Positions 13,501 to 24,728 of a stretch of DNA of 64,000 bases are shown here, piece after piece. Each line of letters begins with the position of its first letter. The first letter of the stretch is position 1. The notes below the pieces were generated by a model. That model was not told the origin of the DNA. It saw nothing but the letters and a program-made list of their open reading frames with translations, and did not search any database. Origin of the DNA: Carex sylvatica (taxonomy: Eukaryota; Streptophyta; Magnoliopsida; Poales; Cyperaceae); the NCBI GenBank assembly GCA_964058845.1, contig CAXKVR010000010.1, forward strand, positions 393,158 through 457,157, in the 5' to 3' direction. The position numbers were made by a program, and so were the translations under genes.

Positions 13501-16114
13501 GCCATTGCATGTTTGTAAGGGGCAACTTGGTCTCTTGGAAGAGCAAGAAGCAGCAAGTTGTTGCGAGATCGACAGCAGAAACTGAGTACAGGGCTATGGC
13601 ATTGGGAGTTGCTGAGATGTTGTGGCTGAAGAGGTTGTTAGAAGAGCTCAAGGTGAATCATGGAGCTCAAATGAAATTGTGGTGCGATATCAAGTCAGCG
13701 ATCAGCATTGCCAACAATCCTATGCAGCATGACAGAACCAAGCATGTGGAGATTGATAGGTTCTTCATAAAGAAAAAGCTAGAAAGTGGACTATTAGAGC
13801 TGAGTCATGTAGCTACTGGAGATCAAGTAGCTGATTGCCTCACCAAAGGACTTAGCTCAATAGATCTAAATAGGTTTTGTGACAAGATGGGCTTGATGGA
13901 TATCTTTTGCCCATCTTGAGAGGGAGTGTTGAGATATTTGTATCTTTATCGTTTATTTTATTATAATAGTTTTGGAGTGCCTATCGGTAAATAAGCCATT
14001 ATGAAATAGTTTAGGGAGTTATTTGTAAGAGTGCTTTGTAAGACTCTATATAAGTCCAAATCATTAATCAATAAAGTAACTTTTTAGTTCTACACTGTCT
14101 AAGGCCTAAGCAATTGAATGAAAGCTGGCACTTCTCTCAAGCAAATGCAAAAAAGTTGGCAAATAGAATAATTGACTGTTGTACAGGTTTCAAGACTATA
14201 CTGATTTACAAATTCTAGTGATTTGTATTTTGTATATTGTTTTTCTCGAGTATGTACCTGCATACCTGATACCTGTACATAGCTCATACCAATAATACCA
14301 ACAATGAGCACCTTACCTCTACTAGAAGATTATTTAAGTTTCCCACAGCAATGAAGTACTCGGAGGCCTTCTCAATTTTCTGGCTGACCGTGCCATTTCC
14401 TGAAATTTTTCATTTTAGCACTTGGTGTTTTACAAATTTAAGTTTGTGATTTCAAAAAGCATCTTCACACACACACCGTCAATTAGATTCCATGATAAGG
14501 TGTTACTAGGTTCTGATGGATTGCCAATCCATCGAAGAAGTTCTTCTTTTCCTAAGCAAGATGAACAGGACAATATTAGCGTGCTTTATGAGATATCTTA
14601 TATTTGTATATCTGCAAGGGAGAAAATAAAAATATTTTCTTCAAAACTACATAACTACATATGCTTGTATATGGGATACAGCTATTTACCTTCTGCAATT
14701 ATGAGGTTCAAGGGATAGGACCCTTCATAGTCAACAACATATGATATATTTATCTCAGAACCTTCATTGAGATAGTATACCCAATTCTGTATCAATATAA
14801 TTAATTAACTGTCAAAATTACAAATTTCAAAATGAAATAGTATAACAAAAGTACAATAACTATTTTTATCTCTATCTAAGAAATAACGGAAGCAAAACTG
14901 TGCCCATATTTATTGATTAATTTGGTTTTTTGAATCAGTAAGCGCAACTTTGTTTCTACGGACCTTGTGAAAACTAGGAGATAGAGATATGTTATTTGTC
15001 TCTGACCAAAACACTGGCACATTAAGAGGTGGAAGCTTGTGAAATCCATAAACCATCAGCTTATTTTGGGTTGCTTCATCTTCTTTGACCTGGAAATTTA
15101 GTAAAAATCAATCAACTCTTGTAATATTCTGATATTACTTATTATCATATTTACTTTTTGATCTGTTCTTTATTGGAAATTAGGTACCCATCTCCTACAA
15201 ATGAGAATAAATCTATCCATTCATACAAAAAATATGACATAATTTATTTTTCTTTGTGAAAATAATAATTCTGTTTGTGAAATATAACATAACTGAAAAT
15301 ATAAACTGAAAAATTATTATGCCTATAGTTCAATCAATGTTATATGATATTTAGAAAAATAAAGTTCTTAATATTCATACATTTTTATTTCTAAGTTTTT
15401 TAATTTTCTTATATTTAAGTTTGATCTTTTCTAATTATCTATTTCAACAAACTAAATTTCAAAATTAGTTTTTTTTTTTTTTTAATTCAGAACAACATAA
15501 TTTGAAGCTCAAAAGGATTACAAATTTTCAAAATTTTGTTGATAAATTAGGGAGGAGTATATTGTTTCTACTTTATCAAAAGGAATATTTTGTAAAATTT
15601 TCCAATTTTGATAGGAGTGCAAAACAATGTTTTCCTCAAGAATAGACACTGGCCTTTATGTCCTGAACCAATATAGAGTTGGCCTGAATCAACCGTGAGG
15701 CATTGGGGCCCAGCATGATCTCGTTCGAGCCATATACGCCAAGTATCAGCGTCATTGAAGCTACAAACATAAAAAAAAAAATCAAAATATTAAAGTATAA
15801 AACTAGAAACTACATCATGTTAATATTAGCGGGGTTCAATTTTAATTTTAAGTTAAAAATCTGGAAAAAAAAGTAAAACTGAAGAAAATTTGTTTACCAA
15901 AGAACCAGAAGGTGAGAAGGATGACAAGGCAGGAAAGCGCTTCATCTCGATCAGCAGAGCTCACAACATCAGACAATGATATGCTTACATGGTATGAGAT
16001 GCTTTGCTGTTGTGTCTGACGGTTCTCTTGCACAGCAGGTGCAGGAGATGAGACGTTGCTGTCACTATTACTGTTCTCAGTGGTGCTGCTAATGCTGGAT
16101 GATGCTTCAGCCAT
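7424..16114 (-). CDS. APD-type membrane RING-HC E3 ubiquitin ligase
   Basis: Ten exons join in frame: 15898-16114, 15654-15760, 14964-15089, 14690-14786, 14477-14551, 14317-14399, 8999-9142, 8754-8820, 8109-8436 and 7424-7499, giving 439 residues. Membrane segment 1 lies at about residues 60-83 (CLVILLTFWFFASMTLILGV). A luminal region follows with YGFHKLPPLNVPVFW, WVYYLNEGSEINISY, TLSWNLIDG and ILYNTTGAYY, as in Arabidopsis ABERRANT POLLEN DEVELOPMENT proteins. Membrane segment 2 is at about 295-320. A cytosolic acidic stretch (GSSYESVSHDEEEIEEWL) and a C3HC4 RING at 388-426 come last, with spacing C-X2-C-X11-C-X-H-X3-C-X2-C-X10-C-X2-C; the protein ends VRRIFSV. Family knowledge: endomembrane E3 ligases needed in pollen mitosis; which paralogue this is stays open. 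Intron 6 (9143-14316) holds a Copia element, and intron 2 appears to use a GC donor. All key Cys/His are present. Confidence 0.93.
7537..7580. repeat. (CT)n(TA)n microsatellite in the last RING-ligase intron
   Basis: A compound dinucleotide run, CT repeats followed by TA repeats, lies inside the intron 7500-8108. Confidence 0.9.
9305..9475 (+). repeat. 5' LTR of the Copia element
   Basis: The LTR starts with TG and abuts the primer-binding site at 9476. A TATA-like CTCTATATAAG lies at 9421-9431 and an AATAAAG signal at 9446-9452, both suitable for LTR-driven transcription. It is 171 bp, against 160 bp for the 3' copy; the final 14 bases (GGCTGAAATCTTTA) are replaced by TA in the 3' LTR. Confidence 0.88.
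9476..9487 (+). promoter_or_regulatory. Primer-binding site (initiator tRNA-Met)
   Basis: TGGTATCAGAGC is complementary to the 3' end of plant initiator tRNA-Met, the usual primer of plant Copia elements, and begins immediately after the 5' LTR. Confidence 0.92.
9867..10241 (+). pseudogene. Copia gag remnant with zinc knuckle
   Basis: The frame opens at ATG 9867 and reads to TGA 10239-10241. Near its end lies a CCHC knuckle C-X2-C-X4-H-X4-C (CYRCGEIGHLKQTC, about 10177-10218), which binds RNA in Gag. Only about 124 residues are left, and the usual N-terminal capsid part of plant Copia Gag (some 200 residues) is not recognisable, so gag is truncated or internally deleted. It shares its frame with pol; the stop that separates them is probably a mutation (TGG or CGA to TGA) rather than a programmed one. 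Confidence 0.8.
10242..13919 (+). pseudogene. Copia pol remnant (protease, integrase, RT, RNase H)
   Basis: Domains are clear but broken. The protease region (about 10520-10560) reads VNSGATRH, so the catalytic Asp of the D-S/T-G motif is Asn. The GAG-pre-integrase HHCC zinc motif lies at about 10930-11060, and the integrase core (about 11100-11500) has HSDVWGP, RSDNGTEY and NGVAERKN. Reverse transcriptase spans 12447-13030 with YVDD at 12967-12978, and RNase H spans about 13440-13760 (YCDSDWAS, STAETEYRA, DRTKHVEID). The reading frame is cut at 10632, 10755, 10908, 11211, 12327, 12435, 12705 and 13062, and it shifts between 12707 and 12835 and again before 13089. It cannot encode an active polyprotein; any movement would need proteins in trans. 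Confidence 0.92.
13917..13926 (+). promoter_or_regulatory. Polypurine tract of the Copia element
   Basis: TGAGAGGGAG lies directly before the 3' LTR, the position of the plus-strand primer. Confidence 0.8.
13927..14086 (+). repeat. 3' LTR of the Copia element
   Basis: It starts TGTTGAGAT and runs to ..AACTTTTTA just before the GTTCT target duplication. Relative to the 5' LTR it carries 8 substitutions (7 of them transitions, mostly A for G) and one extra A in the shared 157 bp. Confidence 0.9.
15090..15653 (-). other. GC-AG intron in the RING-ligase gene (intron 2)
   Basis: The exon ends ..GACATAAAG followed by GCCAGT; the next exon begins GTCAAAGAAGATGAAG after TTTCCAG. This yields the family-conserved VQDIK/VKEDE junction. 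The only nearby GT (A/GTGTCT) shifts the frame into an immediate stop. Donor positions +4 to +6 (AGT) fit U1 pairing. Confidence 0.75.
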
Positions 16115-17363
16115 TGGAGTCTTCTTCCAATTTGGAGGAGATATGAGAAGAGAAGAGAGGAGAAGAGAGTAGGTGAAATTTGATTTAAAATGGAAGGAAG
16201 GCCTGAGAAGAGGAAAAAAAAAAGTATGTGAAGAAGGCAGTGGAAGGGGGAAGAGAACTAACGGTCTTAGTTTTAAATCCTGACTTTCAAGCATCACTGG
16301 AATGGTAGTTGGTTAAATTCTGTACTAACCCATGCAAAAGGGGTGAGTAGAGCTAGGGAATAAAATAATTCTCAGGAAGACAAAATCATTTCAATGCCTA
16401 TTTGATTATAGGGTGCGCTTTGAGATTTGTGTCAAGTTAAAACGGACGATGCAAATCTCACTTATTTTTGTTTCCAAATTAGACAACTATGAAGTACTGG
16501 TATGACTTAATGACTGCATGAGTCATTCGCTACCCAACTAATAATGTCTTTTAAAGAAACTTTTTAGACTGAGAAATGATAAGTACATTAAATTCCGCAA
16601 AACAAGATTTCTTGCTCTTACGTTTGTTTGCATTGTTGTGATGATGGATGCCTTAGGATGGTACATCTTTTAAGAAGGAATTACTAGATAATGTTTAATT
16701 TCAGAAATTTTGACAATTTTAAAAAAATATAACTTAAATTTAAATCTAACATTATAAGCATGATCTATATATTTCACAATATATCAAATGATTTGAATTT
16801 TAAAAGGTTTAAAATTAACCTCCTGGATACATCACTTAACAATACTTAAGTTGTATTAAATTTAATTAATTGACTATCTATATATCAAATAACTCACTAC
16901 AAATTTTAATTTTTTTTAATTTCATTGTTAAAATTGTTAAAATAACCATTGTCAAGGAATCCATCCTATTTTGAACCAACCCACCTTTTGTTTTACTTAA
17001 ATAGCACAAAAATTGCTTTGCTTTCATTTATTGTTAGGTGGCAGCAGTAGACAAATAATGATTTCCTTTATATCCATTTCATTTGGAGACATGAAATGAA
17101 GTTCGAAAGACTACAAATCCAGTTCGACCGTTCCCAAGGTTGTAGTGGGAAATACATGCTCATGCATGCCATTTTAATTATATCTAAGAGGTCATGAATT
17201 TTATAGTGTCAGAACAGTTTAAGTTCTAAGATTTAAAAGAAAATCTAAGACTACAAAACTTTCACAATCTCAATATCAGATTTCAGGAACTGCATAAAGC
17301 CAAAATAAGACCAGAAATAATCTTATAGTGCCAACTAATGCCGCAATTTACTCCAAACAACCT
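16115..17363. other. Intergenic spacer between DPH5 and the RING-ligase gene
   Basis: The part next to the RING-ligase start (16115-16260) is purine-rich on the plus strand (CT-rich 5' leader on the coding strand). The rest is AT-rich with no conserved frame, repeat or RNA gene that I can recognise. The promoter of the RING-ligase gene and the 3' end of DPH5 must lie here. Confidence 0.6.
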
Positions 17364-20118
17364 TTAACCTTGCTTGTTTAGGTAGAAATCCAACATCTGA
17401 TTTTCCATGTCATGTGTTTCTCCTACTATGACAAGGCAATGCAAAGGATCCCCAAAATCAACCCCTCTTAGGTTCCTCATCGTGTCCGCAACTATTTTCT
17501 GGCTGTCACTCCCCAGGCGAGCTATTCCCACACACAGTGTGTCTTCATTATACACTATAAATGAAAGTCAGAGAGCAAAACAAGTATGAGACTACTTTCA
17601 TACACTGAATTATCCCTACTTCTTTTTAGTACCGCTCATTTACATTTTGATCCCTGAAATTTCAAATTTTTCATTTTCATCCCTATACATTCTAGTTAGC
17701 AACAATTGGGGGTGGCATCACCAATTCAGTAAAAAAAAAAATCCCAGACAACCACCCAAAATAACTAAAATATGCAATCAAAATAACACATTTCATGTCC
17801 ACATCTGTTAGGACTGACTTTGTTTTCATTAGCTGGAATAGACAAAAGAAGACCAAAGAGCCATTTGCATAACCTTCCTACACAAGTGATAAAAAATATG
17901 GGCTAAAAATTATTATATTACCAGATTCGCCACGATCAGCTTCCACATCCAAAAGCTGCTCAATTGCAGTGTTAATGGTCATGAATTTTGGAGGTTCATA
18001 AACCTTTTTCCCTCTGCACATTAAAGATAATTGGATGTTGTGCAAATCATTAGTGATGTAGAACATAAAATAAGCAATAGCATCTAATCTCAATTAAGCT
18101 CCATACTTGCCTCAACTGACACCAAATATGCAATTAGATAAATTTCAAGAACACGTATACTAAAGTTTTGCTAATGTACCTGCACAGGGACTCAAAAGTT
18201 GGCTCCTTCACACGAATATCTGCTCATTGAAAACAACAAATATTAGTTTTATGGACAGATTACATCATATATGCATAATCAACAACCATACAACATGGAT
18301 TGGCTATTGTTTCCTATTTTGTAATCCAACAACAAAATAACAAGCAGATGTCATAATAACATACAAAGACAGTGCAACAGAAGAAAAAGGTAGCACATCT
18401 ATGAGAGTGGTACCTAGCAAGCAAAGAGTATGAAGCCCGAACTGCCTAGTATTTTTAATTTTCACATAAAAGCTATCAGGCCTCCATGTCTCAGTAAAGA
18501 ATGGTATTGATACCGTCTCGCCGTACCGGTACAGTTGTAGCCCACATGCCCCAATTGCGTTCATTACTGAGGCATTGTGTACCACTTTTACGTTCACTCC
18601 CATCTGCCTTGCCCGTACAACTATATCAGTATGTGTAGTAGCTCTACAATTGGAGGTTAAAGATGTATTATATGATTGATAGTTTGTCCTTATTAGTTCT
18701 ACCAAATATAAAACTCTACCTTAATGAAACCTCGAGTAACAAAAAATTTCCCTTTATTATGCTTTCAGCAATTAGCAGCCATTTGCTTCAATTAACTTGA
18801 GCAACAAATTACTATGAATATAAAAGATGTAAAACTCACCAGAAAGATACCACTACCAATGACAGCTATTTCAGATGACGTTTTAATAAAGATGGCAGCA
18901 AAATATAGTATGAAGTTAAAACCTAGACACATATTTGAGCTTCAACAGAAAAATGTACAGCGATCTACTTTTTATTGAATGCAAACTTGAAACAAGAATT
19001 CACTAAAACGGCAGATCACTTAATATATGTTATTAGAAAGTAATGGCACTGTGGTAATTCCAGCAAGAAATATAGCAGCAGGAATTACTAGAAAAGCCCC
19101 AATCAAACTCGATGCAACCTCATGTTAGCTTTCATTTATACCCAACATAACTCTTGTTTTCTAAGGTAAAGGGAGAGAAAAGCACCTCCAGAGAATATTG
19201 GAATCAACAGAGCTCAAAGACCAGATCTTTAACATGACTAACACTATAACCAGGTCAAACCAATTCCGTTCAGTACCAAAAAATCCATTATTTTACTCCT
19301 GTGAAGTCGGAAATTATATCTATCATAATGAAAACAACTTTCTAGATGATCTAAAGAACTGTAGCCTTGCATGGTCGTCAATTGGTACTTTTAACAAATA
19401 ACAAAATAGATTTCAGAATTTGAGCTACCCAAATGGATCACCAACTACAAGAAAGGCCACGTCAGAATCCAGTGCCTCCTCTAGCATTCGGTCAGCTTTT
19501 TCCTCAACCATCTCTCTATCAGCCACTATAATTTCTTTTCCGTACAATTCCTCCTGCACAATAAAAGAAAAAGGGATAACTAGAGCCAGCTTCTTCTCTC
19601 ATACGCACACCATAACTTAAATATCATAATCTTATAGAAATCTAGGTTTAATTACTGTACTTACAGGTTACAATGGAACTAGAACCTGACGGACCAGGCA
19701 CCAGGGTCTAATCTGTTTCTCAATTTGAGGATAATATGAGTTTTCCTGCATTTATTTCAGGACAGTTCTAGCTCAATTGAGACTTAACTGCACACTAAGG
19801 ATTTCTAAAAGCTAAAACGGATACGTAGAGTCAAATTGCACAATTTTGACAAAAAAATAAAGGACCTTACTCCTTAGTTAATCAATACCACCCAGATTCA
19901 CTGTCTAGTATTGCCAATTAAAGCAAATTTCTATAGCACAAAAATAAGTAAAATAATGGAAGATATACCAGTTTAGAGAGACCATTTGAGGCTAAGCCAA
20001 AGGATAGAAGAGAAGTGTAGGCCTCAATATACACCTTGGCACATTTGCGTACGCAATCAAGGCCCCGAAGAGTGATGTCTCGCTCATCCCCCAATCCCAA
20101 GCCCACAATGTATAGCAT
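17364..20118 (-). CDS. DPH5: Diphthine methyltransferase (diphthamide biosynthesis)
   Basis: Six exons join in frame: 19969-20118, 19429-19553, 18414-18643, 18180-18219, 17922-18013 and 17364-17554, giving 275 residues, close to the usual 280-290. The N terminus [20 protein letters not shown] is the diagnostic glycine-rich start of the tetrapyrrole-methylase-fold DPH5 family. VVGDPFGATTHTD (exon 2/3 junction), [37 protein letters not shown] and [10 protein letters not shown] are further family blocks. Family role: a cytosolic AdoMet-dependent enzyme that methylates the modified histidine of translation elongation factor eEF2 on the way to diphthamide. All introns are GT-AG. The C-terminal end NKQG is a little shorter than in homologues. 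The next gene downstream on the same strand is the RING ligase, 1.25 kb away; there is no functional link. Confidence 0.95.
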
Positions 20119-21445
20119 CCTCTAATTCAAGTTTTTCTTTTCTGATTAAGTAGAGAGAAATAGGAGTAGTGAACACCAGCAAAACTCTACTTTTGCAACC
20201 ATTTCTTTAAAAATAAGTACGCTTCCACTACTTATTAAACATATAAAAAGAAATACAAGATTAGGGAAAGAATGTACAGAAATAAATTGTATTTGCAAGC
20301 TACAAATTTTATAAAGCACTTCTTGCATCTGCTCACTGGGACTGGTTTTGGGGGTATGGTACCAGTTGTGACAGTGGCTCGATAGCATGCCTGCCTAGTG
20401 GCGAAGCTAGGAATTTTGTTAGGGGTAGGCGAACATATATAGTTGCAAAAAAAACAAAAAAATTAAGAAATTTAAAGAAAAAATTAAAGTTATCTTACTA
20501 ATTGGTCCACATTAGAACAAAAATATAAGATTGGTCCTCATTTAAACAATTCAAGCTATGCAAGCAATTTAAACAATTCGAACCTATCAAAATTCTCCTA
20601 AAGCCATAATCAATTGGGTTTAAAAACTGATTAGTCCTCATTTGAACAATTGAAGCAATTCCATGTAAATAAAATTAAGACAAGAATACAAACTAAAATT
20701 AAGACGAGAGCTATAGCAATGCACAAAAATAACAAGTGCTTAATCATCTCTGTTTCTCTATCAAATAATTAATTCAATCTAATTCATCTCTGTACCCATG
20801 AAAGCTCTCAAATAATTAATTCAATCTATATGCGACATAGAAAGCAAGCTTAAGCCAAAGTCTCAAATATGCAATATATAACAGAAATACTTCCAGATAT
20901 ATATATTTTTTTAAATCGGGCAGTGACTGATTGAATTAAACACAGAAATAGGGTTACAACGTACCAGTAAACATCGTACCAGCAAAATACAAGAAAAAAA
21001 AAACAGAAAAACAGCATGGTGCCAGCACAGTGGCATGGCATACACCACTCGCTATCAGAACCCTATCAACTGCAGAAACGCCCAGACACTGAATTCATCA
21101 GACCGACTAAGCTTGGTAACAACAGTAGAAGGGGATTTACCGAACAGCAGTAGATGTGGCTGGGAATAGCGGGCACAGGCGGCGCGGCGATCAGCACAGA
21201 CGACGAGCCTTCTTCGCGCAGGCGCAGGCGGAGGCGACGGTCCTCCAATTTTTCTTTTTTCGGCTCTCTGCTAGCGGAGGGTTGAGAGCATTTTTTTTGG
21301 ATTGATCTGGGCTCTGGGTTCTGGGCTTTGGTTCTGGGCTCTGGGGTAGGCAAATCCACAAATCTGGAGTAGGCAAATTCAAAGAAAAGCCCGGTCCAAA
21401 AGAAGTTACGTTTCCATAAAAAAAAGTTTCTATAAAAAAGAATAT
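20119..21445. other. Upstream region of DPH5; no gene recognised
   Basis: From about 20390 the DNA turns into repeat-like sequence. It has an AGTGGCGAAGCTAGGAATTTT start and short internal duplications (AATTAATTCAATCT at about 20767 and 20814; TCCTCATTT..GAACAATTGAAG variants). A GC-rich patch at 21120-21400 holds imperfect GGGCTCTGGGTTCTGGGC repeats. On the minus strand that patch contains a splice-donor-like TTCG/GTAAATCC at about 21140, so a 5' untranslated exon of DPH5 is possible but unproven. Confidence 0.4.
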
Positions 21446-21831
21446 GGCTAATATAAGATAGTGTCATTTCAATCTATATAACACCAACTTTAAAATCTAT
21501 TGAATTGATTTCAAACTGTGAATTCAAATCGTTCAAACCGATTTACTTCGTTAGTTGTGCATTTATATGTAAAATTTATAACATTTTGAATTTATTTGGT
21601 ATCAAGTCAAGCGGTCAAACGAGTGAGTCTCTAAGTTTATTTTAATACATTCATTTTTCAATTTTTGTACCGCTTGATTTGATACTAAAATAACTCAAAA
21701 ATATAAAAAGTTTGCATGTAAATGCATCACTCAAAAAGTAAATTGGTTTGAACGGTTTAGATTAGTCATTTAAAATTTATTCAATCAATTTTAAAATTAA
21801 TGCCATGTGACACTAATGTCATACTAGCTGG
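21446..21831. mobile_element. Foldback MITE-like element
   Basis: Imperfect inverted halves pair across the whole stretch. GGCTAATATAAGATAGTGTCA at the left matches the complement of TGACACTAATGTCATACTAGC at the right. CGTTCAAACCGATTTACTT matches the complement of AAGTAAATTGGTTTGAACG. GTATCAAGTCAAGCGG pairs with CCGCTTGATTTGATAC. No clear target duplication was found. Confidence 0.7.
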
Positions 21832-23573
21832 ACTCCTTTATGAATATCTACTAAAAATTCATCCCTGTTTTAAACTTTTTCTTACCAGAAATATTTTTCA
21901 GACTTCGTCTTAATAAAAGTTGCTGAATAATTTTTTTTTTTTAAATTTCGTATTTTTTAAAACTTTGATCAGATATAGATTTTTTTTCAAAAACATTCGA
22001 GAGATATACAGTGATAAATTAAATGATTAAGTACACAGTCATAATTCAATAGAGGAACACAATTTTTTTTTAAGAGTTATTTTTTTCAATGATGCCGAAG
22101 AAGCATGGTACTTAAGTCTTTTGATAAAAAGTTTCGGAGGAAAAATTAAGTATCTGGCAAAAATAAGGAGAAAAAATTTTAATCAATAAGGTAACATTAT
22201 TTAAATTGTATTAGTTTGATATCAATATTTTCATGATTTTTTTAATCCGATTAACGGATTGTCCTAAGACTTAAGAGTCTTCCAAATAATATCCAAAAAT
22301 CTCTATCAGATGGTTCAATAATGGAAGTTCCACATTAATTAGAGAATAGGTACTCATTTAATGAAGGTGATAATCTCTTTGCTTTCCCATTTGGCGCTCT
22401 TTGATTGGCGTTGATTCCTTAATACTATTTTTTTTTTTCTTCCTGCAATCCCTTTCTAATTCTCTCTCTTCATTTTTTCAGTTAATTACATAATACTCCT
22501 AACCTTCTTCTAAATTAATGTATTATTTTGCCCCTTGATAACTACAATTCAGCCAATTAATTATGAGCAATTTAGCAAATTAAAGGGTGCAAAGTGCAAC
22601 TGTTAATCAATCATAATAAAATAAACGTAAAATATAATTCCACCACAAATGTTTCAAAGAGAAATAAGTGCATTAATTAGAAAAATTATAAGTCAATTAA
22701 CACAAACAAAGTCTTTGGTGGCCGTTTTAAATGAATCGGGGTTGTACGATTGCATCAGATAAAATTCAGTATGATATTTGATCAAAACCCGTCATCCACA
22801 TCAAAATTTGTGCTGACAATTTTAAGATTTGTAGAATCTTGTTCGTACGACTCTTGACGCCGATAGGACGGTTTCAATCAAAACCGAGCCATCAGACCGA
22901 TTCTCACTCCATTTTAAAAACCGTGCTACAGCGGGAAGATATTTAGCAAGAAAAATAAATAGTAGCACTAATTAATAGGCTTACATCTCGAAAATTATCA
23001 AACAGTGGTACTAATTGATAGGATTATAAACTAAGTCCCCATCTTTTATTTAAAAAGAAAAAAATAGGTCCCGCGATTCTGGATCTTATTGAGGAACCTG
23101 TCAGGATTCTATTAATTGCTGAAAAGTAATTAATTACTTCGAAGGTCTTTTAGGCAATTTTACAACCCATAATTCATTGGCATTTTGCAATCCTTTTCTG
23201 CGTCATTAATAAGTAGCAGTAGGCACACGCCATAAACATAGAGATTTAGCGAGAAAATAATTGTCATTTTCATACTTTCAATTTGAGTTGTTGTTGTGGG
23301 AAAGCAACCATTGGCTTGCTCTTGATAGAAAATATTGATCATTTCAAACCGCCTTAGGATTTTTGGAGAAATAATGCTTTTCTTTCTTTGTATTTTATTT
23401 CATCGCTATTGAGCATTATGCGTCCATTTATTTTCGCCATAATATTTCGATTTTTTATTATTATAATTATTTTAAATATTATTACTAACGTGATTTTCAG
23501 ATGTGAATCAAAATGAGAGGTTTGAATCAACTGTATAAATCTAAAAAAATTAGATTGGATAATTAGTTTATAG
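21832..23573. other. AT-rich gene-free stretch
   Basis: I see no conserved coding block, tRNA or clear terminal repeats here; frames are short and low in complexity. The segment 22730-22930 is less AT-rich but not recognised. Confidence 0.5.
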
Positions 23574-23745
23574 CAGTGTTGTAAATAATAGTATGCACTA
23601 GTCGACTAAATAGAGTACCACCAAACGATTAACTAGAAATAATTAGCTATAATTAAAAATAATCAGTCAATTAGTCAAAAAAACCTGTGATAATTTAATT
23701 ACCGTCAACAACTAATCGACCGATTAATCGGCCTAAATAGTCATT
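23574..23745. mobile_element. Decayed CAGTGTTGTAAATAA-type MITE
   Basis: The left end CAGTGTTGTAAATAA and the inner ATTAATCGGCCTAAA match the better preserved copy at 46021-46195. The right end has decayed. Confidence 0.55.
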
Positions 23746-23808
23746 TTTCATGTTATGCACAGTACCATAACATCATTCATATAAGATATATATATATATA
23801 TATATATA

Positions 23809-24225
23809 GAGTAAGTCTACCATACATTGCAATGCATAGGCACCTCTATGCATTGGACTATAAATCACCATATTCAAAGTCCAAATGACCGATCCAAACC
23901 GTTCATCTTGTTCTCCATATTAATATGTGCTTGGAGACCAAATTTTACATTTTTTGGAATTTGTTTACTATTTATTAAGCCACATTGAAAATCGCTGATC
24001 CAACGGTTACAGTAAAATCAAAAGACACCGTTGGATTAGTGATTTTCAAAGTGACTTAATAAATAGTAAAAAAATTCTAAAAAATGTAAAATTTGGTCTC
24101 CAAGCACATATTAATATGGAGAACAAGATGAACGGTTTGGATCGGTCATTTGGACTTTGAATATGGTGATTTATAGTCCAATGCATAGAGGTGCCTATGC
24201 ATTGCAATGTATGGTAGACTTACTC
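23809..24225. mobile_element. Micron-like foldback element A
   Basis: Full-length inverted halves start GAGTAAGTCTACCATACATT and end in the complement. The element is flanked on both sides by (TA)n. The inner core CCATATTAATATGTGCTTGG then AGACCAAATTTTACAT recurs in elements B-E. Rice Micron elements are known to sit in (TA)n microsatellites; the family name here is an inference. Confidence 0.8.
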
Positions 24226-24280
<55 letters not shown>

Positions 24281-24283
<3 letters not shown>

Positions 24284-24683
24284 TAAGGCTAGGGTGCTAT
24301 GGGTTGCATAGAGGACTACGGTGCTACGGCTCAATATTCGAGTTTTTAAAATTCTAACGGTCGATCTGAACCGTTCATCTTGTTCTCCATATTAATATGT
24401 GTTTGGAGACCAAATTTTATATTTTTTGAAAAAAAATTACTATTTTTTTAGATAGTTAGAAAATCAAATATCTGAATGGTGTAGAAATTTTTAGATCAAG
24501 TGATTTTCTACCTATCTAAAAAAATAGTAAAAAATTTTCAAAAAATGTAAAATTTGGTCTCCAAACACATATTAATATGGAGAACAAGTTGAACAATTCG
24601 GATCGACCGTTAGGATTTTAAAAAGTTGAATATTGAGCCGTAGCACTGTAGCTCTCTATGCAACCCATAGCACCCTAGCCTTA

Positions 24684-24686
<3 letters not shown>
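24281..24686. mobile_element. Micron-like foldback element B
   Basis: The ends are GAGTAAGGCTAGGGTGCTAT and its complement. The element is flanked by (TA)n(GA)n on the left (24226-24280) and (TC)n(TA)n on the right (24687-24728), so even the flanking microsatellites mirror each other. The inner core is shared with A, but the outer arms differ. Confidence 0.8.

Positions 24687-24728
<42 letters not shown>

Larger units (their letters stand above)
9305..14086 (+). mobile_element. Ty1/Copia LTR retrotransposon inserted in the RING-ligase intron
   Basis: The element is bounded by LTRs at 9305-9475 and 13927-14086, both starting TGTTGAGAT, and by a perfect 5-bp target duplication GTTCT (9300-9304 and 14087-14091). 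A primer-binding site complementary to initiator tRNA-Met directly follows the 5' LTR, and a purine tract precedes the 3' LTR. The domain order is gag zinc knuckle, protease, integrase, reverse transcriptase, RNase H, which is the Copia order. The element is antisense to the host gene and defective (see the pol entry). The LTRs differ at 8 substitutions and 1 indel over about 157 aligned bases, plus a terminal length difference, so the insertion is not very recent. Confidence 0.96.

Noticed and set aside
15654..15700. GT donor at GCCA/GTGTCT for intron 2 of the RING-ligase gene
   Set aside because: It shifts the frame and gives an immediate stop in the next exon, whereas AAG/GCCAGT restores the conserved junction.
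21066..21467. 133-codon minus frame over the GC-rich patch
   Set aside because: No recognised domain and it depends on GGGTTCTGGGC-type repeats; at most part of a 5' leader.
24146..24357. Frames with Tyr-Ile and Arg-Glu repeats
   Set aside because: Pure translation of (TA)n and (GA)n microsatellites between Micron-like elements.
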